Positions 13,001 through 22,543 are shown, counted from the stretch's first letter. The stretch: DNA of 64,000 nt from Micropterix aruncella (GCA_944548615.1 OX155980.1:38136381-38200380); one strand, 5' to 3'. Numbers and translations are program-made. The notes: generated by a model not told the origin, from the sequence alone.

Positions 13001-16000
13001 TATGAACATTGGTGTACCGAAGGAAAACAAATATTACAATGAAATTAAGGACTTGGATAAGATGAAGATAATCTTAAGTGTGAGTAGATAAGAATTACTT
13101 CCCGGACCCTACAACCGACGTGGAGGAAAAGTATGGTAAAGGCGCATTTTTTTCGAGATTACGGAAAAATCATTTTTGAGCCCCTCTGAGATGATTAGAC
13201 TATTTCCACAAATCTGTCTGTGCGTGTATTTCTCTACGATAGCGCTCAAAAGCTTAATCCGATTGCGCTGAAATTTGGCATTCACGCATCAAATTGTCAT
13301 GGAAAAAGTTGTGTTGTGGTTGAAATCGGTCCCCCAGGGGCGTACTAGTCATATATCAATCTCGAAATATTGGGCTTAGAGACTTTAAATTTGGTACACA
13401 GGTGCATTATTGTGCCGAAAACAAATTGTGGGATTTGGTTTGGAATATTATAATATACAAGCTACGCTAATAATATTTAAACTCCGCCATGAGTTTTAAT
13501 CAAGTATTGAAGCTATCTGTTGGCGCTTCGCCCAACCCCGTCCTTAGGACCACGCCGCCGCTCATATTTTATTTATGGAATTATTATTCAAATAAAATCA
13601 GCCTTGGCTACTTGCCGGGAGTGTTCGGGTGACATAACCGATATTTTGAATTAGTATTATAATGCACCATCAATGATATACTAACTTTATTTCAGGAATA
13701 CTTGGATGAATACAATTCAACAGCGAGAGCTGAAATGAATCTGGTGCTATTTGTGGACGCTATGGAGCATGTGTCCCGGGCAGCGCGAATACTCAGAGCA
13801 GAAAGAGGGCACTCTCTCCTGGTTGGCGCGGGAGGCTCTGGCCGTAGGAGCATAGCTACTCTCGCAGGTCACATCAACGAATACGTGTAAGCTTTTACTG
13901 TTCGTGTTTTAGAGTAAAATGGAGCTTAGTGTACAAATTTTAGTAGAGAGCTTAAGGCGACATGAGACCCGAGAAAAATATCCGAAATGGGCGGGCACGC
14001 GAAAAAATAGGCAGGGTCAATTTTGTATGGTTTGACCAATAAAAATCCAGGGTTGATTCCAGCGTCAGGCACGATTCCATGTCCGTTCGCGCCGGCGACC
14101 AGGCGCATACTAAACTCTCTATCGCAGCGCTAGCACAGAATAACTATACGCAGTGGTGGTATAAGGGTGTTAATGGTAAAGCATATTTAGCGTAACTCTC
14201 AGAGCGCTCTCACGTTTTAATTAATTGTAATTATTAAGGGCCTAAATGAAAAATGTCACTAAGCGCGAACTTAAAGAATTCTTCGATATAATGAAATTAA
14301 AATAAAAGACATTCACCGCTTACATTGCAGGAGTAATCGCGCCAGAAATTTTCGAAGTCAGTTTAAAGCCTTAATGTCCAAGGCAATGAGCAACTTTTTT
14401 GAGTCCTAATAATGACAGGCGTCCTTTTGGGGATGCAAGTTTTAATACACTGGAATGACAGGCGTCCACTTGGTCCAGTGATGACGACACGATGGAGGCC
14501 GTTTGCGTTTTGTAATTTGTCGCCATTATTATCTTAATTGATTTACGAGATAAGGTTATAATGTTTTATATGTCAAATTTCAATGCGATCATTTTACAGT
14601 TCTTCTTTTTATGATCCGTATAGTGGTTTACAAAATATGGTCGTTTTTATCAAGGTCGTCGATTTTGCGCGCGAAAATGTCGCGCGCGAATGGGACAGCT
14701 GAATTTTTACTTCGCGAGCTGTCGGGTTAAATTGGTTCCTTATCGAGGGATTCGTTTAGAAACTTTTTTAAATCAATGCTTGTATTTTTCAAAAAACTCA
14801 TGAAACTAAAATTCTTCAGATATAGTCGTTCCCAGGTATCATGTCGCCTTAATTGTATCAGTCCGGCCTAAAATATATTGTACACATTTCAGTTGCTTTG
14901 GATTGGAACTGACTCGCTCATATGACTTAAGCTCTTTTCACGATGATTTGAAACGCCTCTACAAGACAGCCGGCGTCAACTATCAAAACATCGTGTTTCT
15001 TTTCACTGACACACAAATAATCCAGGAAGAGTTTCTTGAGGATATCAATAATATGTTAAATTCAGGTATGTGGACATAGGCTTATCCATGTATATTTTAC
15101 AGATTCTTTTTGCCCAAATGAAAGTCGAATCGAATAAATACACAATTTTCTTTCGATTTCTATTCAAGAATAATCCATCTATCTATAATCTATACTTTTT
15201 ACAGTCTCCTCGCCCCCGCCCCCTGCCATTTGATAGAATGTCCTATTTATTAACAAAACAATGATTATATTCCATTTTAAAATATTACTGTTTGGTATTT
15301 TATTTTTAGGCAAATATGTAGAAGCCGTTTCTTATATTATGGTTGTTGAGAAACTTTTTTATTCACGAGTATACAAATAGGTGGGCGGTGCCTGGTAGCA
15401 ATATCAACTGGCCAAATCGCCAGCATTATTGAGACTATTTGGTTGATGAAGTAATATATAATAAGCGTAAGAAAGTAAAGCGTGGCGTAAGAGTGATGAA
15501 TATCACTACTGAATTCTCTGGGCGAAAAGAACAGGGTAATTCTAAGATGGGTTCCCGGCCATTCAGGAATCTAGGGAAATGAAAAAGCCGATGAACTTGC
15601 TAAGACGTGAGCAAAGGGAACATTATACGGCTCTGAACCTTGCTGTGGTACCAAAAAGCCTTGCAAACCTAACGCTCAAACAAATATGTTTAGAACAATC
15701 CGTCAACCACTGCAATAACACGCCAGGGTTGAATCAATTCAAAGCGCTAATTAAGGCCTACGACCCTAAGACGGCCTCACGCCTTATCGCTAAATAGGAA
15801 CAATCTACGCATACTGGTGAGGGCGCTCATGGGGCATTGTGGCCGGAACAAACACATGTTCAACTTCAAGCTCAGAGACACAAATGTGTAGGTTCTGCCA
15901 AGGAGCAGAGGAAACTCCCCAGCACCTCATGTGCGAGTGTGGCCCGCTGATGCGTAAAAGATACACCCGCTTGGGTGGTCATTACCTCCAACCTGAGGAG

Positions 16001-19000
16001 GAAAACAATCTGGCGCCAAAAGCCTGCTGCGGTTCTTAAATGACACGAGGCTTAGCGCAATACTATAGTAGGTGGCGAACACAATAGATCAGCAATGGTC
16101 GCAGTGTTACAAGGCTCATAATAATAAGAGTGATGAAACGTTCATAATGCTTCTAAACGAAGAGTTAGCAAAAGAGGTCGGAAGGGATTATGGGTGGGGG
16201 AAGGGGGGGGGGGGGGGGGGAATTAGAGGATTGGGAGTAATAGAAGTAAAATTTGAGTTAGTGAAGAAAAGATCATTTGTGAACATTCAGTTACCCAATA
16301 AATAGGTTTTCAGCTGCTGTATTGCAGAGCGTAGCCGATTGGCGTATGGAAAAAGGCAGAGAATTATATCGGCGAGCTGCATGTACTGAGAAGAACTCGG
16401 GGAACAGGGTCGCCAGTTGCAAAGTATTGCCAACAAATGCTTTTGATGTTAGCGCAGTTGGTGTCAGTAAGAGAACAAATGAAAGAGATCAGGGATTCCA
16501 TCTCGGTTTGATTAAAATGCAATGACAGTGACCAAAAAAGGTGTTAGGAGCGCTAAATGTCCAGAATGACTAGATTTTCACATATGTAAACTATTTAAAA
16601 ACAAAAATAAAAACAAAAAGCTTCTATACCGCTGAATCAGTTTTAGGAAAATCAAACATGAAAGTTTTCAAAAACGAGCATTTATTTATCGAGTACAAAT
16701 CTTGTATTAAGTGAGAACCCTACCTAGCCAGAATGCAATTGATAATTTTATAAATTGTGAATTATTACAATATGTCCATAAAAAACATTGCCGTGTCCAC
16801 CAATAAATAAAATAATAATAGTTAAATAATTATGCTACATGATTTTCAATACCTAGTAAAGTAAGTACACTATCCAAGTCAATATAACAGTATGTGACGT
16901 TCCTACCTCAGTAAATTAGGACCACGTGGTCAATGTAGATACATATGAATATAGATCGCTATTTCGCGTTGTAGATGAATAAGACATAAAGACTAAATTT
17001 TAGTGTAGATACCTATAGGGAATAGGGGAACTTACCATTGGTCAATTTATCGCAAATAATTATGCGATTTGTATTTACACCTTTATGAAATAGGTTTACA
17101 AAACGCGTGAAATTTATAGAAAGGCGTCAATAATAATAATAATGCTCGTTTTAGTAAAAAAATACGTGTGGCACTCGGGGACTGCCGCTGTAAAGCTATT
17201 GCATAGCATTTTTAACAACTTATGCAATTATAATTATTTATTTATTTTATTTATTTTATTTTTTCTGATATCACATAACTGCGCTCTATCGGAAAACGTT
17301 GAAATTATTCCGAATCATTTGCGGCTGCGGTAGCAAATGATTCGGAATAATTTAAACGTCTTCCGATAGAGCGCCGCGGACGTATTTTTTATTCGATAAA
17401 GCAAAAAAACCAGATTATTCGAAGAAAATCGTAGATTAGATAATTTAATTATCTTTAAAATGGTGCAGGTTTCATAATAATACGCCAGATAGTATTTGCG
17501 TAGTAGTCGTTTTTGTGTTCTAGACCTAATTTCACAAATTAATTGCACTTTGTAATATAAACAAAATCTAAAATATTCAAAGCTAAGAATATTAAGAAAA
17601 TGTTCTTGTTTAACATATATTTTTTGTCGAATCGTAAGCAGTACTCGTTTAGACGTAATTATCAGTTTAAAATCATTAAATTTCGTTAAGAAATTTCTTC
17701 ATTCGGTCGCCGCGCTGGCCTAGGCCCGCGATAAAAGCTATGCAATAGCTTAATAATATTGTATATTCAAATACATATTTTAATTTATATTATTTCATAT
17801 TTTTTAGCACTGCTTTTATAATTGTATTTATATATTTTATTAAATTATAAATATGTTAATACCATACACCATTTATTAATTATTGAAATCATATTTACGT
17901 ATATGCGTATTTGCCTACATAACCTACATTGTATTATTCTTACAAATTTAGTATTTTGATTTGTATTATATTGTTATTTATTTATTATTATATATTATTC
18001 AATCTTAATTAAGTACATTCATTGATTATAAAAATAAAAAGTTTTTTACGTTGATTGGGCTAATTGTTACATAAGTTGTATTACTTATTTTAATTATTTA
18101 CTCTGACCCGCCTAGATACGGGACAGTTTACTCCTAGTTAGGTGGGCCTTGAGCATTAGCTGCATTTCGGTTTTCAATTTTTCCGAGTTACTTATAACAT
18201 TGATAACAATGGGGCTAAATGTACAAAAAAATACGTGTGGCACTCGGGGACTGCCGCGGTAAAGCTATTGCATATCATTTTTAACAACTTATGCAATTAT
18301 ATTTATTTATTTTTTTTATTTTTTTTATTTTTTCTGATATCAGATAACTGCGCTCTATGGGAAAACGTTGAAATTATTCCGAATCATTTGCGGCTGCGAC
18401 GTCTTCCGATAGAGCGCCGCGCACGAATTTTTTATTCGATAAAGCAAAAAAACCGGATTATTCGAAAAAATTCGTAGATAAAAAGATAGATAATTAAATT
18501 GTCTTTAAAATGGTGCAGGTTTCATAATAATACGCCAGATAGTATTTGCGTAGTAGTCGTTTTTGTGTTCGGTTAGACCTAATTTCACAAATTAATTACA
18601 CTATGTAATGTAAACAAAATCTAAAATATTCAAAGCTAAAAATATTAGGAAAATGTTCTTGTTTAACATATATTTTTTTCGAATCGTAAGCAGTACTCGT
18701 TTAGACGTAATAATCAGTTTAAAATCATTAATTTTCGTTAAGAAATTTCTTCATTCGGTCGCCGCGCTGGCCTAGGCCCGCGATAAAAGCTATGCAATAG
18801 CTTAAAAAAAACAATGTGCTAGATTTAGCGGCGAAAGCGCTAAGGTGGCGGCCCTGGAGATCTCAAAGGTAGCGGGATTGATTTCCATGAATGACACGAA
18901 ATAACAGAGTGAGAATTGTGGGTGATGTCATAATTTTGAATTGTTTTCAGGAGACGTCCCAAATTTATTTGAAGGCGAGGACTATGAAATGGTGCAAAGC

Positions 19001-20753
19001 GGTCTTCGGGAGACAGCAACGAAATTTTCCATTGATGCTTCTGACAGGGATGCTGTATTCACTTTTTTTATTAATCGCGTTCGAACCAAATTACACTTGT
19101 GCGTTTGCATGAGTCCGGTGGGAGAGGCATTCAGGTGAGCTGATTTTGTTATTCCTCACCAAATAGTACACATGGAAACATTTTGGTTAGACTTCGCTGT
19201 CGGTCAATTTGATAAAATATGTCAGTTATAAAATGTGTCTGGGCCTCACTTGTATCAATAAACCAGAAGGAGGAGAGGGGAAAGAAATAGAAGTCTCTGC
19301 CCTAATCTTGAAAATTTCTAGCCTGTGAAATGCATATGTACTTATACTATTAATAAATATTATTAATAAATACATATGCTACAAAGTTGTCCCTTAAGCA
19401 CGTTTTTAAGCACGTTTTGTCCTTACTGACTGGACTATGTCTGTTTTCACAGGCGGAGATGCCGAATGTTTCCGTCCCTCATCAACTGTTGCACAATAGA
19501 TTGGTTTACCACGTGGCCTCCTGAAGCGCTGCGCTCAGTGGCCGTAGAGTTGCTGTCACCAATGGAAGAGATTAAAGACCATGTTAATTCTCTCGCTGAT
19601 GTCGCCGTCTTGATGCACGAGGTAATTAATAGTAGAGAATTTGAGAAAAAAATAAACCCTGAATTTTATCTAAAGACTCATCGTATTACGCAAAATAAGG
19701 AATTCCAGCTTTGATTCTCTATTTCAAAGGGGCTTATACTTAAATTTCCTGTGTTGTTGCCTTTTTTCTCTCTTATTTTCTTTTCTTTATAAAAAAATAT
19801 GTGAAATTACAATTTGCCTTGTTATCTTAAATATTACCGTTTATTTAAAACTAATTGTATAATAATATAATACTGCTAACTCTTAACACTATAATATAAT
19901 AATAAATAACATAATTCTAAGATTAAAATATATTTCTACTATCCTTTCATTATAATCAAAAGAAATCATTTATTTTTGTTATTATAGTTAGTAAAACAAC
20001 ACAATAATGATAGCAACTAATTTAACATTACAACTTTTACCAAATAGGTAAAATCTGTTACCATAACAGGGAGTTATGAGAACGGAGTGTCAAACATTAT
20101 CACTATTAATGTTACAACATAATTGGGACAATAAATATTTTTCTATTACTATTTCTATCTATCACTGTACTTTGGGAGACCGCGCCCTTTTGTGAATTAC
20201 TTTTATTGAGTGGTCAAATTAATTCATTTTCCATATAACAATTGATATTCCATTAATTTCAGACCGTAGAAGAAACGACATTGAAGTTATATGAAAAATA
20301 CAAGAGATACTACTACACTACACCGAGCAGCTATTTGGATTTACTTAAATTTTACAAAAGGTCCTTATGCAGCAAACAGCAAGAGGTCGTAAGAGCTAGA
20401 GACAGGATTGCCAACGGGCTAAGGGTAATTATTTATATGATTATTGAGGCATCAGTCAGGGCATTATTTTAATAAATCAGCATGATTTATTCAGCATTCG
20501 AATCGACCATAATTGGAATTTGATAAAACAGTGGCTGAAAATATCCGAAATTAACCGAATATTATTTCCCCACTAGAAATTATATGAAACGTACGACGTG
20601 GTCGGCGTGATGGAGAAGCAAGTGAAGGAAATGGAGCCAGTGTTAGCCAAGAAAGCGGAAGAGAGTATGGCGATGCTGTCCAAGATGAAGGTCGAACAGG
20701 AGGCTGCTGATAGAGTGAAAGTGTCCGTTATGCAGGACGAAGCTGATGCCAAG
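867..20753 (+). CDS. DNAH6: Axonemal inner-arm dynein heavy chain, DNAH6-like, 20 internal exons (partial at both ends)
   Basis: Dynein heavy chains are the ATP-driven motors of cilia and sperm flagella. The joined exons give about 1155 residues with no stop and matching splice phases: 867-1018, 2624-2816, 5621-5760, 5834-6019, 6108-6263, 7301-7377, 7458-7608, 7716-7936, 8016-8224, 8312-8424, 12008-12150, 12216-12408, 12468-12691, 12827-13079, 13696-13886, 14893-15065, 18951-19134, 19453-19621, 20263-20424, 20577-20753. In order one sees the AAA1 tail, the AAA2 P-loop GPTGGGKT, the AAA3 P-loop GDTGAGKS with Walker [12 protein letters not shown], the AAA4 P-loop GAGGSGRRS, and the start of stalk helix CC1. 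The DNAH6 assignment rests on remembered family wording such as [19 protein letters not shown] and DREKLFW. Another single-headed inner-arm paralogue is the main alternative. The tail and AAA1 core lie left of the window. The stalk tip, AAA5, AAA6 and C-terminus are not found here. The gene looks functional; no promoter is in view. Confidence 0.93.
1019..2623. other. Dynein intron (1605 bp), nothing recognised
   Basis: Bounded by a GTAAGT donor and an AACAG acceptor that join in frame. No coding motif, terminal repeat or tandem repeat was recognised. Confidence 0.6.
2624..2816 (+). CDS. DNAH6: Dynein exon: AAA1-AAA2 linker
   Basis: This phase 0 exon begins after 'aacag' and ends one base into a codon before 'gtataa'. 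It reads [20 protein letters not shown] and [20 protein letters not shown], the conserved segment between AAA1 and AAA2. Confidence 0.93.
3851..5165 (-). mobile_element. Mariner-family DNA transposon with both terminal inverted repeats
   Basis: The left end starts CGTGGGGGGACCCAAAAG and the right end is its near-perfect complement ending CTTTTGGGTCCCCCCACG, about 25 bp each. TA dinucleotides at 3849-3850 and 5166-5167 form the target duplication typical of Tc1/mariner. Length 1315 bp matches full-length mariners. It sits in a dynein intron in antisense orientation. Confidence 0.93.
3910..4973 (-). pseudogene. Mariner transposase (DD34D), inactivated
   Basis: The N-terminal DNA-binding part reads [18 protein letters not shown] and [20 protein letters not shown]. 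The catalytic acids are all visible: Asp in ITSDES, Asp in [11 protein letters not shown] and Asp in [14 protein letters not shown]. It is broken by a stop just after ITSDES, a stop after KRFATV and frameshifts near 4125 and in the 4500-4850 stretch. No ATG opens the frame at the expected place, so the start is lost or altered. Such transposases cut and paste their element at TA sites. Confidence 0.9.
5621..5760 (+). CDS. DNAH6: Dynein exon: AAA2 Walker A
   Basis: The first 2 nt complete the codon left by the previous exon. It ends [15 protein letters not shown], with the AAA2 P-loop GPTGGGKT intact, and stops in phase 0 at a gtgagt donor. Confidence 0.93.
5834..6019 (+). CDS. DNAH6: Dynein exon: AAA2
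   Basis: Sixty-two codons after a 73-bp intron. They carry [20 protein letters not shown], one of the best conserved stretches of dynein AAA2. The acceptor is 'tttatag' and the donor 'gttagt'. Confidence 0.94.
6108..6263 (+). CDS. DNAH6: Dynein exon: AAA2 Walker B and sensor 1
   Basis: Fifty-two codons reading [20 protein letters not shown] (Walker B region) and [12 protein letters not shown] (sensor 1 region). Both are dynein signatures. Acceptor 'cttacag', donor 'gtttgc'. Confidence 0.94.
6264..7300. other. Dynein intron (1037 bp) with a 14-G run
   Basis: Positions 6328-6341 are an uninterrupted run of 14 G, with G-rich patches nearby at 6650-6670. No coding or TE motif recognised. Confidence 0.6.
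7301..7377 (+). CDS. DNAH6: Dynein exon: AAA2 arginine-finger region
   Basis: A short exon reading [20 protein letters not shown], ending 2 nt into a codon before a gttagt donor. Its continuation is the acceptor at 7458, which yields DLGWMPFVKT as in the family. Confidence 0.9.
7458..7608 (+). CDS. DNAH6: Dynein exon: AAA2-AAA3 linker
   Basis: The acceptor is 'tatttag'. The first base completes a Gly codon and the exon continues [16 protein letters not shown] to GGFVIPQ. An upstream AG at 7416-7417 was not chosen because it runs into a stop. Confidence 0.9.
7716..7936 (+). CDS. DNAH6: Dynein exon: linker before AAA3
   Basis: Begins [17 protein letters not shown] after 'ttttcag' and includes [20 protein letters not shown], the conserved YLWSxGGNL segment. 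Ends 2 nt into a codon. Confidence 0.93.
8016..8224 (+). CDS. DNAH6: Dynein exon: start of AAA3 and first half of its P-loop
   Basis: Reads [14 protein letters not shown], then [20 protein letters not shown], and ends [12 protein letters not shown]. The AAA3 P-loop is split by the 87-bp intron that follows. Confidence 0.94.
8312..8424 (+). CDS. DNAH6: Dynein exon: second half of AAA3 P-loop
   Basis: Completes GDTGAGKS and continues [10 protein letters not shown] to [13 protein letters not shown]. Ends in phase 0 at the start of a 3.58-kb intron. Confidence 0.93.
8690..8795 (+). repeat. Imperfect (GT)n microsatellite
   Basis: About 105 bp of GT dinucleotides interrupted by CC, GC and TT steps. 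It produces a spurious Cys/Val open frame. Confidence 0.9.
10397..10753. mobile_element. Foldback / long-TIR MITE with internal twin hairpins
   Basis: The ends TATAAATAGGATAGAAACGA and its complement bracket 357 bp. The outer arms match for about 75 bp (10397-10475 against 10677-10753). Two further hairpins lie head to tail inside: 10614-10653 (19-bp arms) and 10654-10695 (20-bp arms), each with a CT loop. No coding capacity. The target duplication is not resolvable because the ends are themselves TA-rich. Confidence 0.85.
12008..12150 (+). CDS. DNAH6: Dynein exon: AAA3 Walker B
   Basis: Reads [12 protein letters not shown], then [20 protein letters not shown] and [19 protein letters not shown] is the AAA3 Walker B. 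Follows directly on the exon ending 8424 in phase 0. Confidence 0.94.
12216..12408 (+). CDS. DNAH6: Dynein exon: AAA3 sensor region
   Basis: After a 65-bp intron the exon reads [16 protein letters not shown], then [20 protein letters not shown], a dynein hallmark. The family usually has a Gly pair where CAV stands before YDR. Confidence 0.94.
12468..12691 (+). CDS. DNAH6: Dynein exon: AAA3 helical domain
   Basis: Begins after 'tatcaag' at the end of a 59-bp intron, the shortest in the gene. Contains [20 protein letters not shown], a strongly conserved dynein stretch. Ends 2 nt into a codon. Confidence 0.93.
12827..13079 (+). CDS. DNAH6: Dynein exon: AAA3-AAA4 linker
   Basis: Reads [15 protein letters not shown], then [13 protein letters not shown] and IILS. 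The donor chosen is gtgagt after AGT, which keeps phase 0. A GT two bases upstream would break the frame. Confidence 0.9.
13080..13695. other. Dynein intron (616 bp), nothing recognised
   Basis: Sequence at 13200-13400 has the texture of degenerate TE non-coding DNA, but no ends or coding motif could be identified. Confidence 0.5.
13696..13886 (+). CDS. DNAH6: Dynein exon: AAA4 P-loop
   Basis: Reads [19 protein letters not shown], then [20 protein letters not shown]. The AAA4 P-loop has Arg where a canonical P-loop has Lys. Several axonemal dyneins are known to have Arg there too. Confidence 0.93.
13956..14848. mobile_element. TTAA-flanked MITE (893 bp)
   Basis: TTAA occurs at 13952-13955 and 14849-14852. 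Directly inside, the left end reads GGCGACATGAGACC and the right end, complemented, reads GGCGACATGATACC, so there are terminal inverted repeats beside a TTAA target. TTAA targets are typical of piggyBac and Kolobok superfamilies; which one is not decidable here. No transposase is seen. It fills most of the intron between the two AAA4 exons. Confidence 0.82.
14893..15065 (+). CDS. DNAH6: Dynein exon: AAA4 Walker B
   Basis: The first base completes a Val codon, then [20 protein letters not shown] and [28 protein letters not shown] is the AAA4 Walker B region. Ends 1 nt into a Gly codon. Confidence 0.94.
15490..16040 (+). pseudogene. Non-LTR retrotransposon ORF2 remnant: RNase H and C-terminal zinc motif
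   Basis: One frame reads [11 protein letters not shown], stop, [11 protein letters not shown], the end of a LINE-type RNase H domain. About 200 bp further on [18 protein letters not shown] is followed, after a frameshift, by [19 protein letters not shown], the Cys/His cluster usual at the end of such ORF2 proteins. Several stops and shifts make it dead. An I/R1-type clade is likely because those carry RNase H. The upstream reverse transcriptase is missing, so the copy is 5'-truncated. Confidence 0.82.
16203..16220 (+). repeat. 18-G homopolymer
   Basis: Uninterrupted run of 18 G following a shorter G run at 16196-16200. Prone to assembly error and G-quadruplex formation. Confidence 0.85.
17156..17753 (+). 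mobile_element. Family M repeat, copy 1
   Basis: About 600 bp. Starts AAAAAAATACGTGTGGCACT, has a short hairpin GCTATTGCATAGC about 35 bp in, a long central hairpin around 17283-17378, and ends GCTATGCAATAGCTTAA. No coding capacity. The orientation with GTGTGGCAC first is called + here. Confidence 0.88.
18225..18805 (+). mobile_element. Family M repeat, copy 2
   Basis: Same ends as copy 1 and same orientation, 1.07 kb downstream. It has lost one arm of the central hairpin: after GCGGCTGCG it goes straight to ACGTCTTCC. Confidence 0.88.
18951..19134 (+). CDS. DNAH6: Dynein exon: AAA4 sensor 1
   Basis: Reads [14 protein letters not shown] and [15 protein letters not shown], both conserved dynein motifs. 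It joins in frame to the exon ending at 15065 across a 3.9-kb TE-filled intron. Confidence 0.94.
19135..20262. other. Two dynein introns (19135-19452; 19622-20262), nothing recognised
   Basis: Interrupted only by the exon at 19453-19621. AT-rich, with no repeats or coding motifs recognised. Confidence 0.5.
19453..19621 (+). CDS. DNAH6: Dynein exon: AAA4 after sensor 1
   Basis: Reads [20 protein letters not shown], the conserved CCTIDWF motif, down to VAVLMHE. Acceptor 'tcacag', donor 'gtaatt', phase 0 at its end. Confidence 0.94.
20263..20424 (+). CDS. DNAH6: Dynein exon: approach to the stalk
   Basis: Fifty-four codons containing [20 protein letters not shown], the YYxTPxSYLxL signature just before the stalk coiled coil, ending [10 protein letters not shown]. 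Confidence 0.94.
20577..20753 (+). CDS. DNAH6: Dynein exon: stalk helix CC1 (last exon in window)
   Basis: Fifty-nine codons rich in Glu, Lys, Ala and Met, such as [20 protein letters not shown], the heptad-like first helix of the stalk. Ends at a gtacat donor in phase 0. The microtubule-binding tip and return helix should follow but are absent from 20754-64000. Confidence 0.92.
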
Positions 20754-21306
20754 GTACATCTCATATTTTTCATCTAGTAAGGTAGCGATAATGTTATTCA
20801 TGGCTGTTCGTTGTAGCTTAAGCTGTTCGCCGTAGAAAAAACTGCGATTTGATTTAATATTACAATATTTTGTTTCCGAAAATGATTCAGATTGAGATGA
20901 ATGGCTGAGATAATATGACACTCGGTGTGATGACTGTTTTATTGTATACTCGCCCCATCTCTCTCTCTCCTTTACCTCACTTCCACCTCATAGTCACTAC
21001 ACATCGCGATGCCTCCGCTGCGACGATTTACTGTTGATTTCTGTTACGCGGCGCCGTCGTAGTTACTAAAAACGGCGCGTGCGTTTTTACGGGGCCGTTT
21101 CCCGTCTCGTTCTGACACACCACTCCTCACCTTTTCTCAATGCTAGATTTTCGACAGGTTCTTCCGCTCGCATCCCTGCATCCGAACATCGCACGCACCG
21201 CTCCCTGTCCAGCGATCATAGATAATTGGCGAAGACCGCACGCCAGTCTCGCTCGCCTTAGTTTATCATTTCGTGATATGTTTTGTGTGTGATGAAATCC
21301 GGCAGC
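20754..21306. other. Start of the terminal dynein intron; moderately GC-rich stretch
   Basis: Begins at the gtacat donor. At 20950-21300 base composition rises and CT-rich runs appear, unlike the AT-rich surroundings. No gene or domain recognised. It may belong to the same element as the tandem units that follow. Confidence 0.45.
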
Positions 21307-21653
21307 TTTACAAGTTAAGGTTTTGTCATCCTCTTGCTTCCCGCACTTCTAGAAATCTTGCCCTGGCTGCCGCGGGTCCAGATGTGATGTTCACCCCGTC
21401 AGGGTGAGTAATCACCCCGACGGAAACGCGGTGAACCGGATACCTGACAAATTGAAAACTTAAGTTTTCAATTTGTCAGGTTTACAAGTTAAGGTTTTGT
21501 CATCCTCTTGCTTCCCGCACTTCTAGAAATCTTGCCCTGGCTGCCGCGGGTCCAGATGTGATGTTCACCCCGTCAGGGTGAGTAACCACCCCGACGGAAA
21601 CGCGGTGAACCTGATACCTGACAAATTGAAAACTTAAGTTTTCAATTTGTCAG
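21307..21653 (+). repeat. Two tandem 174-bp units, each ending in a perfect palindrome
   Basis: Units at 21307-21480 and 21481-21653 differ at only about three bases. Each contains a CACCCCGTC...GACGG hairpin and closes with a perfect palindrome of about 37 bp (21443-21480 and 21617-21653) centred on ACTTAAGT. Tandem 5' units occur in some retrotransposon promoters, but no attached coding region is recognisable. Confidence 0.9.
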
Positions 21654-21946
21654 ATTCTGTTCGGCAGCGGGTCTCTTTGTAAGCGAATTGACATTGAAAT
21701 AAGAGTGTTGATTTTAATGTTTTATTTAGTTGGCTTGTCGCCCATTTCCTTTCCTGACACGGATGCTTTTAAGACTTTCGTTAACCGCCTCCCTTGTCAG
21801 CTCATTACATCAGACGCTGATTCCTGCCATGTTTGTCTGTTGATAACTAAAGGTTATTTGCTTGAATTTACTACAATTAAAAATAAAATACTCATCTTAA
21901 TTGCTACGGTATTTGTCATTGCATAAATCTTCAATTCTCTTTTTTT
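21654..21946. other. Non-coding flank between the tandem units and an M copy
   Basis: A 73-codon open frame at 21705-21926 has no recognisable domain. Nothing else seen. Confidence 0.45.
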
Positions 21947-22543
21947 TTAAGCTATTGCATAGCTTTTATCGCGGGCCAGGCCAGCGCGGCGACCGAATGA
22001 AGAAATTTCTTAACGAAAATTAATGATTTTAAACTAATAATTACGTCTAAACGAGTACTGCTTACGATTCGAAAAAAATATATGTTAAACAAGAACATTC
22101 TTCTAATATTCTTAGCTTTGAATATTTTAGATTTTGTTTATATTACATAGTGTAATTAATTTTTGAAATTAGGTCTAACAGAACACAAAAATGACTACTA
22201 CGCAAATACTATCTGGCGTATTATTATGAAACCTGCACCATTTTAAAGATTATTTAATTATCTATCTTTTTATCTACGATTTTTTTCGAATAATCCGTTT
22301 TTTTTGGTTTATCGAATAAAAAATTCGTGCGCGGCGCTCTATCGGAAGACGTTTAAATTATTCCGAATCATTTGCTACTGCAGCCGCAAATGATTCGGAA
22401 TAATTTCAACGTTTTCCGGTAAAGCGCAGTTATCTGATATCAGAAAAAATAAAATAAATAAATAATTATAATTGCATAAGTTGTTAAAAATGCTATGCAA
22501 TAGCTTTACCGCGGCAGTCCCCGAGTGCCACACCTATTTTTTT
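21947..22543 (-). mobile_element. Family M repeat, copy 3
   Basis: Complementary orientation: begins TTAAGCTATTGCATAGC and ends GTGCCACACCTATTTTTTT. The central hairpin with CATTTGC arms is complete (about 22337-22430). Confidence 0.88.

Larger units (their letters stand above)
15066..18950. other. Dynein intron (3885 bp) rich in TE debris
   Basis: Holds a LINE RNase H remnant (about 15490-16040), an 18-G run at 16203-16220, and two directly repeated M copies at 17156 and 18225. Nothing was recognised at 15066-15489, 16322-17155 and 17754-18224. Confidence 0.6.

Noticed and set aside
16322..16525. 67-codon open frame in the dynein intron
   Set aside because: No recognised motif. Neighbouring dynein exons already join in frame without it.
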